From Rhodanobacter sp. LX-99 (GTDB lineage Bacteria; Pseudomonadota; Gammaproteobacteria; Xanthomonadales; Rhodanobacteraceae), in NCBI RefSeq assembly GCF_018599185.1, contig NZ_JAHFVL010000001.1, forward strand, positions 372,001 through 436,000: 64,000 bases of DNA, written 5' to 3'. The notes below the pieces were generated by a model. That model made no database searches. It had not been told where the DNA came from and saw only the letters and a list, made by a program, of their open reading frames with translations. Positions 1 to 8,716 of the stretch are shown here, piece by piece. Made by a program: the position numbers and the translations under genes. Numbering within the stretch: the stretch's first letter is position 1; every line of letters begins with the position of its first letter.

Positions 1-246
1 GCGCACCAGCTGCGCGCGCGAGGCGAACATCAGCAGCAGCTCGGTCTCGGCAGCCACTCCGTGCTGGGCCGGGTCGAGCACGATCGCGCGCACCGCCTCG
101 CCCACGGCGGTGCCGCCGGGTTCGCGCGTCTGCACCAGCGCGATGCCGTGCTGTTCGATGTGCTCGCGCAGGCCGGCCAGCAAGGTGCTCTTGCCGGCGC
201 CCTCGCCGCCTTCGAGGCTGATGAATTTTCCGCGCAGGGCCGTCAT
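1..246 (-). CDS. tmk: Thymidylate kinase, N-terminal part (cut by window edge)
   Basis: Phosphorylates dTMP to dTDP with ATP in the cytoplasm, a step of dTTP synthesis. The 82 residues present start MTALRGKFISLEGGEGAGKS and contain the Walker A loop GGEGAGKST and the dTMP-binding REPGGT motif, which together define thymidylate kinase. The rest of the gene lies beyond position 1. The ATG overlaps the mltG stop by four bases (ATGA, 243-246), so the two are probably translationally coupled. The mltG-tmk order is the usual one in gammaproteobacteria. Confidence 0.95.
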   Translation of the reverse strand, partial: MTALRGKFISLEGGEGAGKSTLLAGLREHIEQHGIALVQTREPGGTAVGEAVRAIVLDPAQHGVAAETELLLMFASRAQLVR

Positions 247-1277
247 CGGCAATGTTTCCGCTGGTAGCAGTCGACATTGCGATTGTGTTCCTCCAGCGTG
301 CGGGCGAACACGTGGCCGCCGTCGCCGCGCGCCACGAAATACAGCGCGTCGCCGGCGGCCGGGTGCAGCGCCGCGACCAGCGCCGGCTTGCCCGGCAACG
401 CGATCGGCGTCGGCGGCAAGCCAGGCCGGGTATAGGTGTTGTACGGCGTATCGGCGGTCAGGTCGCTGCGGCGGATGTTGCCGGCGTAGTTCGCGCCCAT
501 GCCGTAGATCACGCTGGGGTCGGTCTGCAGCAGCATGCGGTCCTTGAGGCGCCGCACGAACACGCCGGCGATCTGCGCGCGCTCCGCCGGAATGCCGGTT
601 TCCTTCTCCACGATCGAGGCCAGGATCAGCGCCTCGTACGGCGTGGCCAGCGGCAGGTCCTGCGCGCGCCCCGCCCACAGTTCGTCGAGCGTCTTCACCA
701 TCGCGGCGTGCGCGCGCCGGAGGATGTCCAGGTCGCTGTCGCCCTTCACGTAGGCGTAGGTCTCGGGCAGGAAACGGCCTTCCGGCGCTTCGCCGCCGGC
801 GCCGATCTTCTGCATGATCGCGGCATCGTCCAGCGCGGCGCTGTCGTGGTTCAGCTTCTCGGCCTTGGCCAGCGCCTGGCGCAACTCGCCGAAGGTCCAG
901 CCGTCGACGATGGTGAACAGACGTTGCAGCACCCTCCCGGCCGCCATGTTCGCGAGCAGCTGGCGCGGCGTGATGCCGGGCTCCAGCGCGTACTCGCCGG
1001 CATGCAGCTTGCCGGCCACGTGCATCTGCTCGGCCAGCAGGCGCCAGTACAGCGGATTGGCCGAGCTGAAACCACGCTGGCGCAGCTCGCCCACGATGCT
1101 CTTGAAGCTGCTGCCGCGGCCGATGTCGATGCTGTCGCCCTGCGCCGCCACGTTCAGCGGTGCCGTGCCGAAGCGGGCAAAGTCGTTCCAGCCATAGATC
1201 AGCGCGCCGACCGAAGCCAGCAGCACGATCAGCAGCAGCCGTGGCCATGCGCGCCCGCGCATCGGTTTGTCGCTCAT
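243..1277 (-). CDS. mltG: Endolytic murein transglycosylase MltG (YceG family)
   Basis: Cleaves nascent peptidoglycan strands in the periplasm and so sets glycan chain length. 344 residues: a short cytoplasmic N-terminus, one membrane segment (about residues 11-30, LLLIVLLASVGALIYGW), a LysM-like region, then the YceG catalytic domain with the conserved glutamate in ASIVEKETG and the YNTY and LPPTPIALPG stretches typical of the family. The start is the ATG at 1277, which overlaps the pabC stop as ATGA; longer in-frame extensions run into pabC. It lies in the pabC-mltG-tmk series seen in E. coli. Confidence 0.95.
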   Translation of the reverse strand: MSDKPMRGRAWPRLLLIVLLASVGALIYGWNDFARFGTAPLNVAAQGDSIDIGRGSSFKSIVGELRQRGFSSANPLYWRLLAEQMHVAGKLHAGEYALEPGITPRQLLANMAAGRVLQRLFTIVDGWTFGELRQALAKAEKLNHDSAALDDAAIMQKIGAGGEAPEGRFLPETYAYVKGDSDLDILRRAHAAMVKTLDELWAGRAQDLPLATPYEALILASIVEKETGIPAERAQIAGVFVRRLKDRMLLQTDPSVIYGMGANYAGNIRRSDLTADTPYNTYTRPGLPPTPIALPGKPALVAALHPAAGDALYFVARGDGGHVFARTLEEHNRNVDCYQRKHCR

Positions 1278-2101
1278 CCGTCCTGCTCCATCGAAAATCC
1301 CAAGTCCCGCCAATGCTGCTGCAGCCGGCGGGTCGTCGCACCTGGCGCATAGCCGCAGCCATCCAGCGAACGTACCGGCAGGATGCCGCGCACGCTCGAA
1401 CTGAGGAAGACTTCGCCGGCACCCAGCAGTGTATCCAGCGTCAGCTCGCCTACCCGTGCCTGCGGACACGCAGCCAGCACCTCGGCCCTGGCTACCCCGG
1501 CCACGCCGCAGCGGTCCAGCGACGGCGTCAGCAGTTCACCGTCGACCACCGCAAACAGATTGGCCATGGTCGCCGAAATCACCCGCCCGTGGCTATCGAG
1601 CAGCAGGCCTTCGGCAATCGCCGGATCGTTCCATTCGGCGCGCGCGAGCACCTGCTCCAGCCGATTCAGGTGCTTGATGCCGGCCAGCAGCGGCTGCTCC
1701 GCCAGACGGATGTTGCACACGCGCATGCGCACGCCTTGCGCATAGACATCGGCGGCGACCGTCGGCGGCACGAACGCGGCCACTATTCGTGTCGGTTGCG
1801 GTGAGGCCGGCAGGCTGTAGCCGCGCTCGCCGGGACCGCGGGTGACGGTGATGCGCAATACCGACTGCGGCATGCCACGGCTGACCTCCAGCGCTTCGCG
1901 CCACAGCTGCGCCGGATCGGGTGCCGGTATCTGCAGGCGCGCGCAACCTTCGGTCAGCCGCTGCATGTGCCGCGACCACAACGGCGCCACCGTGCCGACC
2001 AGGCGGATGCTCTCGAACAGGCCGTCGCCATAGGCCAGGCCACGATCCAGCGCCGACACCTGTGCCGCCGCCACGCCGTTGACCAGCATGCGCGCCGTCA
2101 T
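1274..2101 (-). CDS. pabC: Aminodeoxychorismate lyase (4-amino-4-deoxychorismate lyase)
   Basis: PLP enzyme that converts 4-amino-4-deoxychorismate to p-aminobenzoate and pyruvate for folate synthesis. 275 residues, normal for fold-type IV PLP enzymes. It has the N-terminal LDRGLAYGDGLFESIR block, the catalytic lysine in GIKHLNRLEQVLARAEW, and a C-terminal EVFLSSSVRGILPV block. It follows pabB with a one-base overlap (TGATG) and overlaps mltG by four bases, so the three are surely co-translated. A branched-chain aminotransferase is the only alternative fold-mate; the neighbouring pabB makes PabC the better call. Confidence 0.93.
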   Translation of the reverse strand: MTARMLVNGVAAAQVSALDRGLAYGDGLFESIRLVGTVAPLWSRHMQRLTEGCARLQIPAPDPAQLWREALEVSRGMPQSVLRITVTRGPGERGYSLPASPQPTRIVAAFVPPTVAADVYAQGVRMRVCNIRLAEQPLLAGIKHLNRLEQVLARAEWNDPAIAEGLLLDSHGRVISATMANLFAVVDGELLTPSLDRCGVAGVARAEVLAACPQARVGELTLDTLLGAGEVFLSSSVRGILPVRSLDGCGYAPGATTRRLQQHWRDLGFSMEQDG

Positions 2102-3447
2102 CAGTCCGGCACTCCCAGCGCGCGGAGCAGGCCGCGCGCCTTGGCGCGGGTCTCGTCCAGCTCGTTGGCGGCGACCGAGTCGGCCACGATGCCGGCGCCG
2201 GCGCGCAGGCTCACTTCATCGCCGGCCAGGGTCAGGGTGCGGATCAGGATGTTCAAGTCGAGCTCTCCGTTGCGATCGAGATAGCCCAGCGCGCCGGTGT
2301 ACGCGCCACGCGGCGCGTCTTCCAGCGCGGCGATGATTTCCATGCAGCGCACCTTGGGGCAACCGGTGATGGTGCCGCCCGGGAAGGTGGCGGCGATCAC
2401 CTCGCCGGGCGTCACGTCGGCACGCAGGCGCCCACGTACATTGGAGACGATGTGGTGAACGTGGGCGTAACTCTCCACCACCATCAGCTCGTCGACCTCG
2501 ACCGAACCCGGCATGCAGACGCGGCCGAGATCGTTGCGTTCCAGGTCGATCAGCATCACGTGCTCGGCGCGTTCCTTCGGGTGCGCGCTCAATTCGCGGA
2601 TGCGCGCCAGTTCGTCGTCGCCGGGCAATCGGGGGCGCGTACCGGCGATCGGCCGGGTCTGCGCCACGCCACCGCGCACCTCGACCAGCCGTTCCGGCGA
2701 GGAGCTCGCCACCGCCCAGCCCGGCTGCTGCAGCAGGCCGGCGAACGGCGCCGGATTGGCCTGGCGCAGCACCGCATACAGCGATGCCGGCACGGGCGGT
2801 TGCGCGTAGCGCGCACGCCAGGCACGCGACAGGTTCACCTGGAAGATGTCGCCGGCATACAAGTGTTCGTGGATGCGCGCCACGCCGTCGAGGAACTGTT
2901 GCGGCGCATCCTCGTCCCAATCGACCGGGGCGGCCAGCGGCGGAATCGGCGACACGATCGCGAGATCGGCTTCCAGTACATCGAGCAGATCCTCGTGGCC
3001 GGCCTCGGCGACCAGGATCGTGCAATCGCGCACATGGTCGACGATCACCGCGGCCGGACAGCGCACGGCCAGCGCCAGCGGCAGTGTCGTCGGCGGCCGC
3101 AGTTTCAGCGTCGGCTCGATCTCGCCGGCCAGTTCGTAGGCCAGCAGCAATACCCAGCCGCCGTGGAACGGCAACCCGTCGCCCTCCGGCGGCAGCCGCT
3201 CGGCCCGCCAGGCGGCATCCAGTGCGTCGAGGAAGCGCCCTTGCCGCACCACACCCGCGTCATCGCGCAGGCAGCCGTCGGCGTGCAGGGTCAGCCGCTC
3301 GCGCGGGAACGCGAACAGGATGTCGTAGCGCGATTGCGCGGTGCCGTGCACCACGCTTTCCAGCAGGCACGGATAACGCTGCGGAAAAGCAGCGGCCGGC
3401 GCGAGCAAGTCGCGCCGGCCGTCCAGGATACGGCGATGGCAGGTCAC
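2101..3447 (-). CDS. pabB: Aminodeoxychorismate synthase component I
   Basis: Makes 4-amino-4-deoxychorismate from chorismate and ammonia, normally with a PabA glutaminase subunit. 448 residues with the chorismate-utilising domain in the C-terminal 260: FQVNLSRAWRARY (about 202-214), PIAGTRPR (266-273), HVMLIDLERNDLGRV, ATFPGGTITGCPK and GAGIVADS. Residue 268 is alanine where E. coli PabB has its active-site lysine (PIKGT), a variant also seen in anthranilate synthases; the TGCPK context and the adjacent pabC still favour PabB. It starts with GTG at 3447, two bases after the fabF stop, with no alternative ATG nearby. No pabA is in the window. Confidence 0.88.
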   Translation of the reverse strand: MTCHRRILDGRRDLLAPAAAFPQRYPCLLESVVHGTAQSRYDILFAFPRERLTLHADGCLRDDAGVVRQGRFLDALDAAWRAERLPPEGDGLPFHGGWVLLLAYELAGEIEPTLKLRPPTTLPLALAVRCPAAVIVDHVRDCTILVAEAGHEDLLDVLEADLAIVSPIPPLAAPVDWDEDAPQQFLDGVARIHEHLYAGDIFQVNLSRAWRARYAQPPVPASLYAVLRQANPAPFAGLLQQPGWAVASSSPERLVEVRGGVAQTRPIAGTRPRLPGDDELARIRELSAHPKERAEHVMLIDLERNDLGRVCMPGSVEVDELMVVESYAHVHHIVSNVRGRLRADVTPGEVIAATFPGGTITGCPKVRCMEIIAALEDAPRGAYTGALGYLDRNGELDLNILIRTLTLAGDEVSLRAGAGIVADSVAANELDETRAKARGLLRALGVPD

Positions 3448-3449
3448 GC

Positions 3450-4688
3450 TCAGACGCGGCGGAATGCCAGCGTGCCGTTGGTGCCGCCGAAACCGAACGA
3501 GTTGGAGATCGCCACGCCGACCTTCGCCTCGCGTGCCGTGTTCGGCACGAAGTCCAGGTCGCAGCCTTCGCCCGGCTCGTCGAGGTTGATCGTGGGCGGC
3601 AGTACCTGGTCGCGCAGCGCCAGGATGCTGAAGATCGCCTCGACGCCGCCGGCCGCACCGAGCAGGTGGCCGGTGGTGGACTTGGTCGAGCTCATCGCCA
3701 GCTTGTACGCGTGGTCGCCGAACACCTTCTTCGCCGCCATCACCTCGCCGAGGTCGCCCAGCGGCGTGGAGGTGCCGTGCGCATTGATGTACTGCACGTC
3801 AGCCGGATTGAGGCCGGCGTCGTCCAGCGCGGTCTGGATGCAGCGTGCCGCACCCTCGCCGCCCTCGCTCGGCGCGGTCATGTGGAACGCGTCGCCGCTC
3901 ATGCCGAAACCGACCAGCTCGGCGTAGATGCGCGCGCCGCGGGCCTTGGCGTGTTCGTACTCTTCCAGCATCAGCACGCCGGCGCCGTCGGACAGCACGA
4001 AGCCGTCGCGGTCCTTGTCCCACGGACGGCTGGCCTTGGTCGGCTCGTCGTTGCGGGTGGACATCGCCTTGGCCGAGCAGAAGCCGGCCATCGCGGTACC
4101 GGTGGTGGCGAACTCGGCGCCGCCGGCGATCATCGCGTCGGCATCGCCGTACTGGATCATGCGCGCGGCCAGCCCGATGTTGTGCGCGCCGGTGGTGCAG
4201 GCGGTGACGCAGGCGATGTTCGGGCCCTTCAGGCCGAACATGATCGACAACTGGCCCGAGACCATGTTGATGATCGAGCTGGGCACGTAGAACGGCGAGA
4301 CCCGGCGCGGGCCTTTTGCCGCCAGTTCCAGCGTGGTCGCCTCGATCGTGTACAGGCCGCCGATGCCGGCACCGACCGCCACGCCGATGCGCGGTGCGTT
4401 CGCCTCGGTCACTTCCAGCCCGGAATCACGCAGGGCCTGGGTGCCTGCCGCCACGCCGTAGTGGATGAACGGGTCCATCTTCTTGACGTCCTTGAGCGGC
4501 ATCCACTCGGCCGGATCGAAGCCGCTGACCTGGCCGGCGATGCGCGTGGAATAAGCGGAGGTGTCGAAATGGGTGACCGGGCCGATGCCGCTGACGCCCT
4601 TGAGGACACGCTCCCAGGCGCTGGCGATGTCGTTGCCGACCGGCGAGATGATGCCCATGCCGGTCACTACCACACGTCGCTTGCTCAT
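3450..4688 (-). CDS. fabF: Beta-ketoacyl-ACP synthase II
   Basis: Condenses malonyl-ACP with acyl-ACP in fatty-acid elongation. 412 residues, full length. It opens [20 protein letters not shown]. The catalytic Cys164 lies in [12 protein letters not shown], and the two histidines lie in [11 protein letters not shown] and [12 protein letters not shown]. It comes after acpP as in E. coli, but 240 bases separate them and a terminator-like hairpin lies in that gap, so fabF may depend on read-through or its own promoter. pabB starts two bases after its stop. Confidence 0.97.
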   Translation of the reverse strand: MSKRRVVVTGMGIISPVGNDIASAWERVLKGVSGIGPVTHFDTSAYSTRIAGQVSGFDPAEWMPLKDVKKMDPFIHYGVAAGTQALRDSGLEVTEANAPRIGVAVGAGIGGLYTIEATTLELAAKGPRRVSPFYVPSSIINMVSGQLSIMFGLKGPNIACVTACTTGAHNIGLAARMIQYGDADAMIAGGAEFATTGTAMAGFCSAKAMSTRNDEPTKASRPWDKDRDGFVLSDGAGVLMLEEYEHAKARGARIYAELVGFGMSGDAFHMTAPSEGGEGAARCIQTALDDAGLNPADVQYINAHGTSTPLGDLGEVMAAKKVFGDHAYKLAMSSTKSTTGHLLGAAGGVEAIFSILALRDQVLPPTINLDEPGEGCDLDFVPNTAREAKVGVAISNSFGFGGTNGTLAFRRV

Positions 4689-4826
4689 GCTGATGTTCCT
4701 TACGTGATTGCGTGGATCCGCCGTTGCCGGCAGCCACCTCGCACGGGTCGCGGGGACGTCGCCCGGTTGCGCCTGGCAGGCATCCTGCCCACCATACGGG
4801 GTCGGACGTTACAAATTGCAGAAACG

Positions 4827-4849
4827 AAAACTGCGCCAAGATGGCGCAG
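4827..4849 (-). terminator. Rho-independent terminator downstream of acpP
   Basis: Seven-base stem CTGCGCC/GGCGCAG (4831-4837 and 4843-4849) with a five-base loop. On the minus strand TTTT follows, and this lies about 80 bases past the acpP stop. A second hairpin without a T-run (GGACTGGC/GCCAGTCC, 4874-4901) lies between it and acpP. Together they would let acpP mRNA accumulate above fabF mRNA. Confidence 0.65.
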
Positions 4850-4929
4850 CATTCGATATCGCCGCGTGTAGGCGGACTGGCCAGCGGGCGCGTGCCAGTC
4901 CAGATGCGCGGCGATCAATCCCGGATCGA

Positions 4930-5169
4930 TCAATCCTTGGAGTGGGCCTTGATGTAATCAACGGCCTGCTGCACGGTGGTGATCTTCTCGGCATCTTCGT
5001 CGGGAATCTCGGTCTCGAACTCTTCCTCGAGCGCCATCACCAGTTCCACCGTGTCCAGCGAATCTGCGCCCAGATCGTCCACGAACGAAGCGTTCGCCGT
5101 GACTTCATCTTCCTTCACGCCCAACTGCTCGATGACGATTTTCTTGACGCGCTCTTCGATGGTGCTCAT
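4930..5169 (-). CDS. acpP: Acyl carrier protein
   Basis: Carries growing acyl chains on a 4'-phosphopantetheine arm. 79 residues, acidic. It starts [20 protein letters not shown] and carries the [20 protein letters not shown] block whose serine (in GADSLD) takes the prosthetic group. The ATG at 5169 matches the family N-terminus; a second ATG nine bases upstream (5178) would add Met-Gly-Asn, and the GAGAGG ribosome site fits the 5169 start with a ten-base spacing. It sits between fabG and fabF as expected and has its own likely promoter and terminator. Confidence 0.98.
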   Translation of the reverse strand: MSTIEERVKKIVIEQLGVKEDEVTANASFVDDLGADSLDTVELVMALEEEFETEIPDEDAEKITTVQQAVDYIKAHSKD

Positions 5170-5237
5170 GTTGCCCATACCTCTCAAGGAGTAATTGATT
5201 TGTTTGTGCCGGCATAAGGCCTGCAAAAGGCCGGCGC

Positions 5238-5266
5238 ATTGTAGTGGCTAAACCGCGAGGCCGCCA
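5238..5266 (-). promoter_or_regulatory. Candidate acpP promoter
   Basis: On the minus strand a good -10 box, TACAAT (5238-5243), lies about 70 bases upstream of the acpP start. At a 17-base spacing the -35 position holds a poor match (5261-5266). The 198-base gap between fabG and acpP leaves room for it. Only the -10 box is persuasive. Confidence 0.4.
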
Positions 5267-5367
5267 CGATTCGCCGGTGACACGAGGGCGCGGCCCCCCG
5301 ATGACCGGCGCGAAAGCGCAATTGTCGCCTAAAACGGGGCCGCTGGCGACAACTGCGTCCACACGTC

Positions 5368-6111
5368 CTACGGCATGTACATGCCGCCGTTGACGTGCAG
5401 GGTTTCCCCGGTGATGTAGGCCGCTGCCGGCGAGGCCAGGAAGCCCACCGCCTTGGCGATGTCCGTCGCCTCGCCCAGCCGCCCCAGCGCGATCTGGCCG
5501 AGCAGCGCCTGTTTCGATTCTTCCGGCAGGGCGCGGGTCATGTCGGTGTCGATGAAGCCCGGCGCCACCACGTTGACGGTGATGCCGCGGCTGCCGATCT
5601 CGCGCGCCAGCGACTTGGAGAACGCGATGATGCCGGCCTTGGCCGCGGCGTAATTGGACTGGCCCGGATTGCCGGTGAGTCCGATCACCGAGGCGATCGA
5701 GATGATGCGGCCCTTCCTCGCCTTCATCATGCCGCGCATCACCGCCTTGGAAGTGCGGTAGACCGAGGTGAGGTTGGTGTCGATGATCGCCTGCCAGTCC
5801 TCGTCCTTCATCCGCATCAGCAACTGGTCGCGGGTGATGCCGGCGTTGTTGACCAGGATCGAGACCGCGCCGAATTCCTTCGCGATCGCGTCGATCAGCC
5901 CGTCGACCGCCGCGCCGTCGGTGACGTTCAGCACGCGGCCATGGCCGCCATGCGCGGCCAGCCGTTCGTCGATCGCGGCGGCGCCGTTCTCGCTGGTGGC
6001 GGTGCCGACCACCGTCGCGCCCATCGCCGCCAGTTCGTCCGCGATCGCCGCACCGATGCCACGGCTGGCGCCGGTGACCAGCGCGATTTCACCTTGCAGT
6101 GGGAGAGTCAT
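5368..6111 (-). CDS. fabG: 3-oxoacyl-ACP reductase
   Basis: NADPH-dependent reduction of 3-oxoacyl-ACP in the fatty-acid cycle. 247 residues, a standard short-chain dehydrogenase: the Rossmann glycine motif TGASRGIG (about residues 14-21), NNAGIT, the catalytic serine in ISIASVIG, the YAAAKAG tyrosine-lysine pair, and the FabG-type C-terminus ITGETLHVNGGMYMP. It lies between fabD and acpP in the canonical order. The 98 bases up to fabD hold no other gene. Confidence 0.96.
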   Translation of the reverse strand: MTLPLQGEIALVTGASRGIGAAIADELAAMGATVVGTATSENGAAAIDERLAAHGGHGRVLNVTDGAAVDGLIDAIAKEFGAVSILVNNAGITRDQLLMRMKDEDWQAIIDTNLTSVYRTSKAVMRGMMKARKGRIISIASVIGLTGNPGQSNYAAAKAGIIAFSKSLAREIGSRGITVNVVAPGFIDTDMTRALPEESKQALLGQIALGRLGEATDIAKAVGFLASPAAAYITGETLHVNGGMYMP

Positions 6112-6209
6112 GTCGTCTTCTCATGCCGTTCGTTGATGCGACCGTCCATGATCGCGAGGATCAAGAAGCAGCCATCCCTGGCTGCACTCTTCACAAAAGC
6201 CGTCGCCAC

Positions 6210-7157
6210 CTAGCCCCACTCGGCACGTGCAGCGTCGAGTTCCGCCGGGGTGCCGATGGCACGGGCCTCGACGCTCTTGTCGATGCGCTTGATCAGGCCG
6301 GCCAGCACCTTGCCCGGACCGCATTCGGCGATGCGTGCGGCGCCACCGGCGGCCAGCGCCTGCACGCACTCGGTCCAGCGCACCGGCAGGTACAGCTGGC
6401 GCTGCAGCGCGCCGCGAATGTCATCGAGCGTGGCGTAGCTGCGCGCCTCGGCGTTCTGGATCACCGGGATCGACGGCGGCTGCCAGTCGATCGCGGCCAT
6501 CCGCTCGCCCAGGCGGTCGGCCGCCCCGCGCATCAGCGCGCAATGCGACGGCACCGACACGGCCAGCTTGATCGCCTTCTTCACGCCCAGCTCGGCCAGT
6601 TTCGCCAGCGCGCGATCGACCGCCTCGGCGTTGCCGGCGATCACCAGCTGCCCCGGCGAATTGAAGTTGGCCGGCGCCACTACCTGGCCCTGTGCCGCGT
6701 CCTCGCACACCTGCGCGATCTGCGCGTCGTCGCCGCCCAGGATCGCCGCCATCGCGCCCACGCCGGCCGGCACCGCCATCTGCATCAGCCGACCGCGCTC
6801 GGCCACCAGCGCCGCCGCGTCATGCAGCGACAGCGCGCCGGCGCAGACCAGCGCGCTGTACTCGCCCAGGCTGTGGCCGGACAACTGCGCCGGCTGCGCG
6901 CCGCCCAGCTTCTGCCACACCCGCCACACCGCCACGCTGGCAGCCAGCAGCGCCGGCTGGGTGTTCTCGGTGCGATTGAGCTGGTCTTCCGGGCCCTGCG
7001 CGCTCAGCTTCCACAGATCGACGCCGGCGCCTTGCGAGGCCTCCTCGAACGTGGCCTGCACCTCGGCATGCGCGACGGCCAGTTCGGCCAGCATGCCGAC
7101 CGACTGCGAGCCCTGGCCGGGGAAAACGAAAGCGAGCGAAGCGGAAGTGGAACTCAT
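6210..7157 (-). CDS. fabD: Malonyl-CoA:ACP transacylase
   Basis: Loads malonyl groups from CoA onto ACP. 315 residues. It starts MSSTSASLAFVFPGQGSQSV, with the oxyanion GQGSQ motif, the nucleophile Ser96 in GHSLGEYSAL, the histidine in SVPSHCALM, and the closing ECGPGKVL motif. In-frame codons upstream of 7157 would add an unusual leader, while the chosen ATG gives the family N-terminus. It is flanked by fabH and fabG. Confidence 0.96.
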   Translation of the reverse strand: MSSTSASLAFVFPGQGSQSVGMLAELAVAHAEVQATFEEASQGAGVDLWKLSAQGPEDQLNRTENTQPALLAASVAVWRVWQKLGGAQPAQLSGHSLGEYSALVCAGALSLHDAAALVAERGRLMQMAVPAGVGAMAAILGGDDAQIAQVCEDAAQGQVVAPANFNSPGQLVIAGNAEAVDRALAKLAELGVKKAIKLAVSVPSHCALMRGAADRLGERMAAIDWQPPSIPVIQNAEARSYATLDDIRGALQRQLYLPVRWTECVQALAAGGAARIAECGPGKVLAGLIKRIDKSVEARAIGTPAELDAARAEWG

Positions 7158-7301
7158 GGATGCGCAAATCCTGCCGACGAAAACCGCCATGGTGCCAGCA
7201 TCACCGCCCATACGCAGCTGTATTCGCCGTTTTCCGGGACACGAAGCACGATGCCGCCCGGGCAGGCGGCATCGCGGAGGACGCTTCGAACGTATGACGG
7301 C

Positions 7302-8276
7302 TCAGTAGCGCAGCAGCGCCGAAGCCCAGGTAAAGCCACCGCCGAACGCTTCCAGCAGCAGGTTCTGGCCGCGCTGTACCTTGCCCGAGCGCACCGCGTA
7401 GTCCAGTGCCAGCGGCACCGAACCGGACGAGGTGTTGGCGTGCTTGTCGACCGTCACGATGACCCGCTCCATCGACATCTTCAGGCGCTTGGCAGTCGCC
7501 TCGATGATGCGCAGGTTGGCCTGGTGCGGAATCAGCCAGTCGATGTCCGACTCGGCCATGCCGGCCGCCTGCAGGGTCTCATCGACCAGCGAATCGAGCG
7601 TCTTCACCGCAACCTTGAACACCTCGCGACCGGCCATCCTGATGCGCACGCCGTGATTGGGTTCGTCCTTGAAGCCGACCGACACGCCGACCGGGTTGTA
7701 CAGCAGGTGCTTGTAGCCGCCGTCGGCATGCAGGCAGGTGGTGTAGATGCCCGGCTCGCCGGACGCCTCCAGCACCACCGCGCCGGCGCCGTCGCCGAAC
7801 AGCACGCAGCTTTCGCGCTCGCTCCAGTCGACCATCCGGGTCAGCGTCTCGGCGCCGATCACCAGCACCTTCTTCGACTGCCCGCTCCTGATGAACTTGT
7901 CGGCGATGCCCAGCGCATAGACGAAGCCCGAGCACGCCGCATTGACGTCGAACGCGGCGCAGCCGTTCGCGCCGAGGCGATGCTGCACCAGGCAGGCGGT
8001 GGACGGGAAGATGATGTCCGGCGTGGTCGTGCCGAGGATGATCAGATCGAGTTCGGACGCCTTGACGCCAGCCGCTTCCAGCGCACGCTGCGCGGCAAGG
8101 AATGCCAGGTCGCCGGTGGTCTCGCCGTCGGCGACGATGTGGCGCTGGCGGATACCGGTGCGGGTGCGGATCCACTCGTCACTGGTGTCGACGATCTTTT
8201 CCAGGTCGGCGTTGGTTACCACGCGCTCGGGCAACGCACTGCCGGTGGCGATGATGCGGGAGTAGATCTGGGCCAT
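7302..8276 (-). CDS. fabH: Beta-ketoacyl-ACP synthase III
   Basis: Starts fatty-acid synthesis by condensing acetyl-CoA (or another acyl-CoA) with malonyl-ACP. 324 residues. The catalytic Cys115 is in VNAACSGFVYAL, the histidine in WLIPHQANLRII, and the asparagine in KHANTSSGSVPLAL. It is the first fab gene after rpmF. plsX, normally between rpmF and fabH, is absent: the 161-base gap holds only hairpins. Confidence 0.97.
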   Translation of the reverse strand: MAQIYSRIIATGSALPERVVTNADLEKIVDTSDEWIRTRTGIRQRHIVADGETTGDLAFLAAQRALEAAGVKASELDLIILGTTTPDIIFPSTACLVQHRLGANGCAAFDVNAACSGFVYALGIADKFIRSGQSKKVLVIGAETLTRMVDWSERESCVLFGDGAGAVVLEASGEPGIYTTCLHADGGYKHLLYNPVGVSVGFKDEPNHGVRIRMAGREVFKVAVKTLDSLVDETLQAAGMAESDIDWLIPHQANLRIIEATAKRLKMSMERVIVTVDKHANTSSGSVPLALDYAVRSGKVQRGQNLLLEAFGGGFTWASALLRY

Positions 8277-8367
8277 TCAGCTGTCCATCAACGTAAACGA
8301 AGGATTGAACGCCCTGGGCGGCGCCAGCGCAACCGTCCCCTGCGGCATTCATGATGTCCGTCAACGC

Positions 8368-8390
8368 AAAACGGCGCGTCGCCGCGCCGT
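8368..8390 (-). terminator. Terminator-like hairpin between rpmF and fabH
   Basis: Eight-base perfect stem ACGGCGCG/CGCGCCGT (8371-8378 and 8383-8390) with a four-base loop, followed on the minus strand by TTTT. Another seven-base hairpin (GGAACCC/GGGTTCC, 8410-8427) without a T-run lies just past the rpmF stop. It would separate the yceD-rpmF transcript from the fab genes, at least in part. Confidence 0.6.
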
Positions 8391-8437
8391 CTCGCCTGAC
8401 CGAAGTCCGGGAACCCCGCAGGGTTCCGCGAAACCGG

Positions 8438-8632
8438 TCAATCCTCGACCGACACCGCGCCCTTGGTCTCGATCACTTTCTTGCCGCGATAGTAGCCGTC
8501 CTTGGTGACGTGATGGCGCAGGTGCACTTCGCCACTGGTCGGATCGGTGGACAACTGCACGGTCTTCAGCGCGTCGTGCGCACGACGCATGCCGCGGGTG
8601 GACGGGGTACGGCGGCTCTTGGCAACTGCCAT
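8438..8632 (-). CDS. rpmF: 50S ribosomal protein L32
   Basis: Small protein of the large ribosomal subunit. 64 residues. It starts [20 protein letters not shown], the standard L32 N-terminus, with the conserved [14 protein letters not shown] segment near the C-terminus. No zinc-binding cysteines are present, so this is the zinc-free form. It lies 84 bases after yceD, the universal neighbour. Confidence 0.97.
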   Translation of the reverse strand: MAVAKSRRTPSTRGMRRAHDALKTVQLSTDPTSGEVHLRHHVTKDGYYRGKKVIETKGAVSVED

Positions 8633-8716
8633 GGTAGTTCTCCAACTGAAACTTGATGATTGAAACCAGGATGATCTGTGGCGTCATGACCCGGGTCGGA
8701 TGATCCGGGTCGGCGG

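Noticed and set aside
6099..8354. Plus-strand frame of 751 residues over fabD and fabH
   Set aside because: Antisense to two certain genes; composition artefact.
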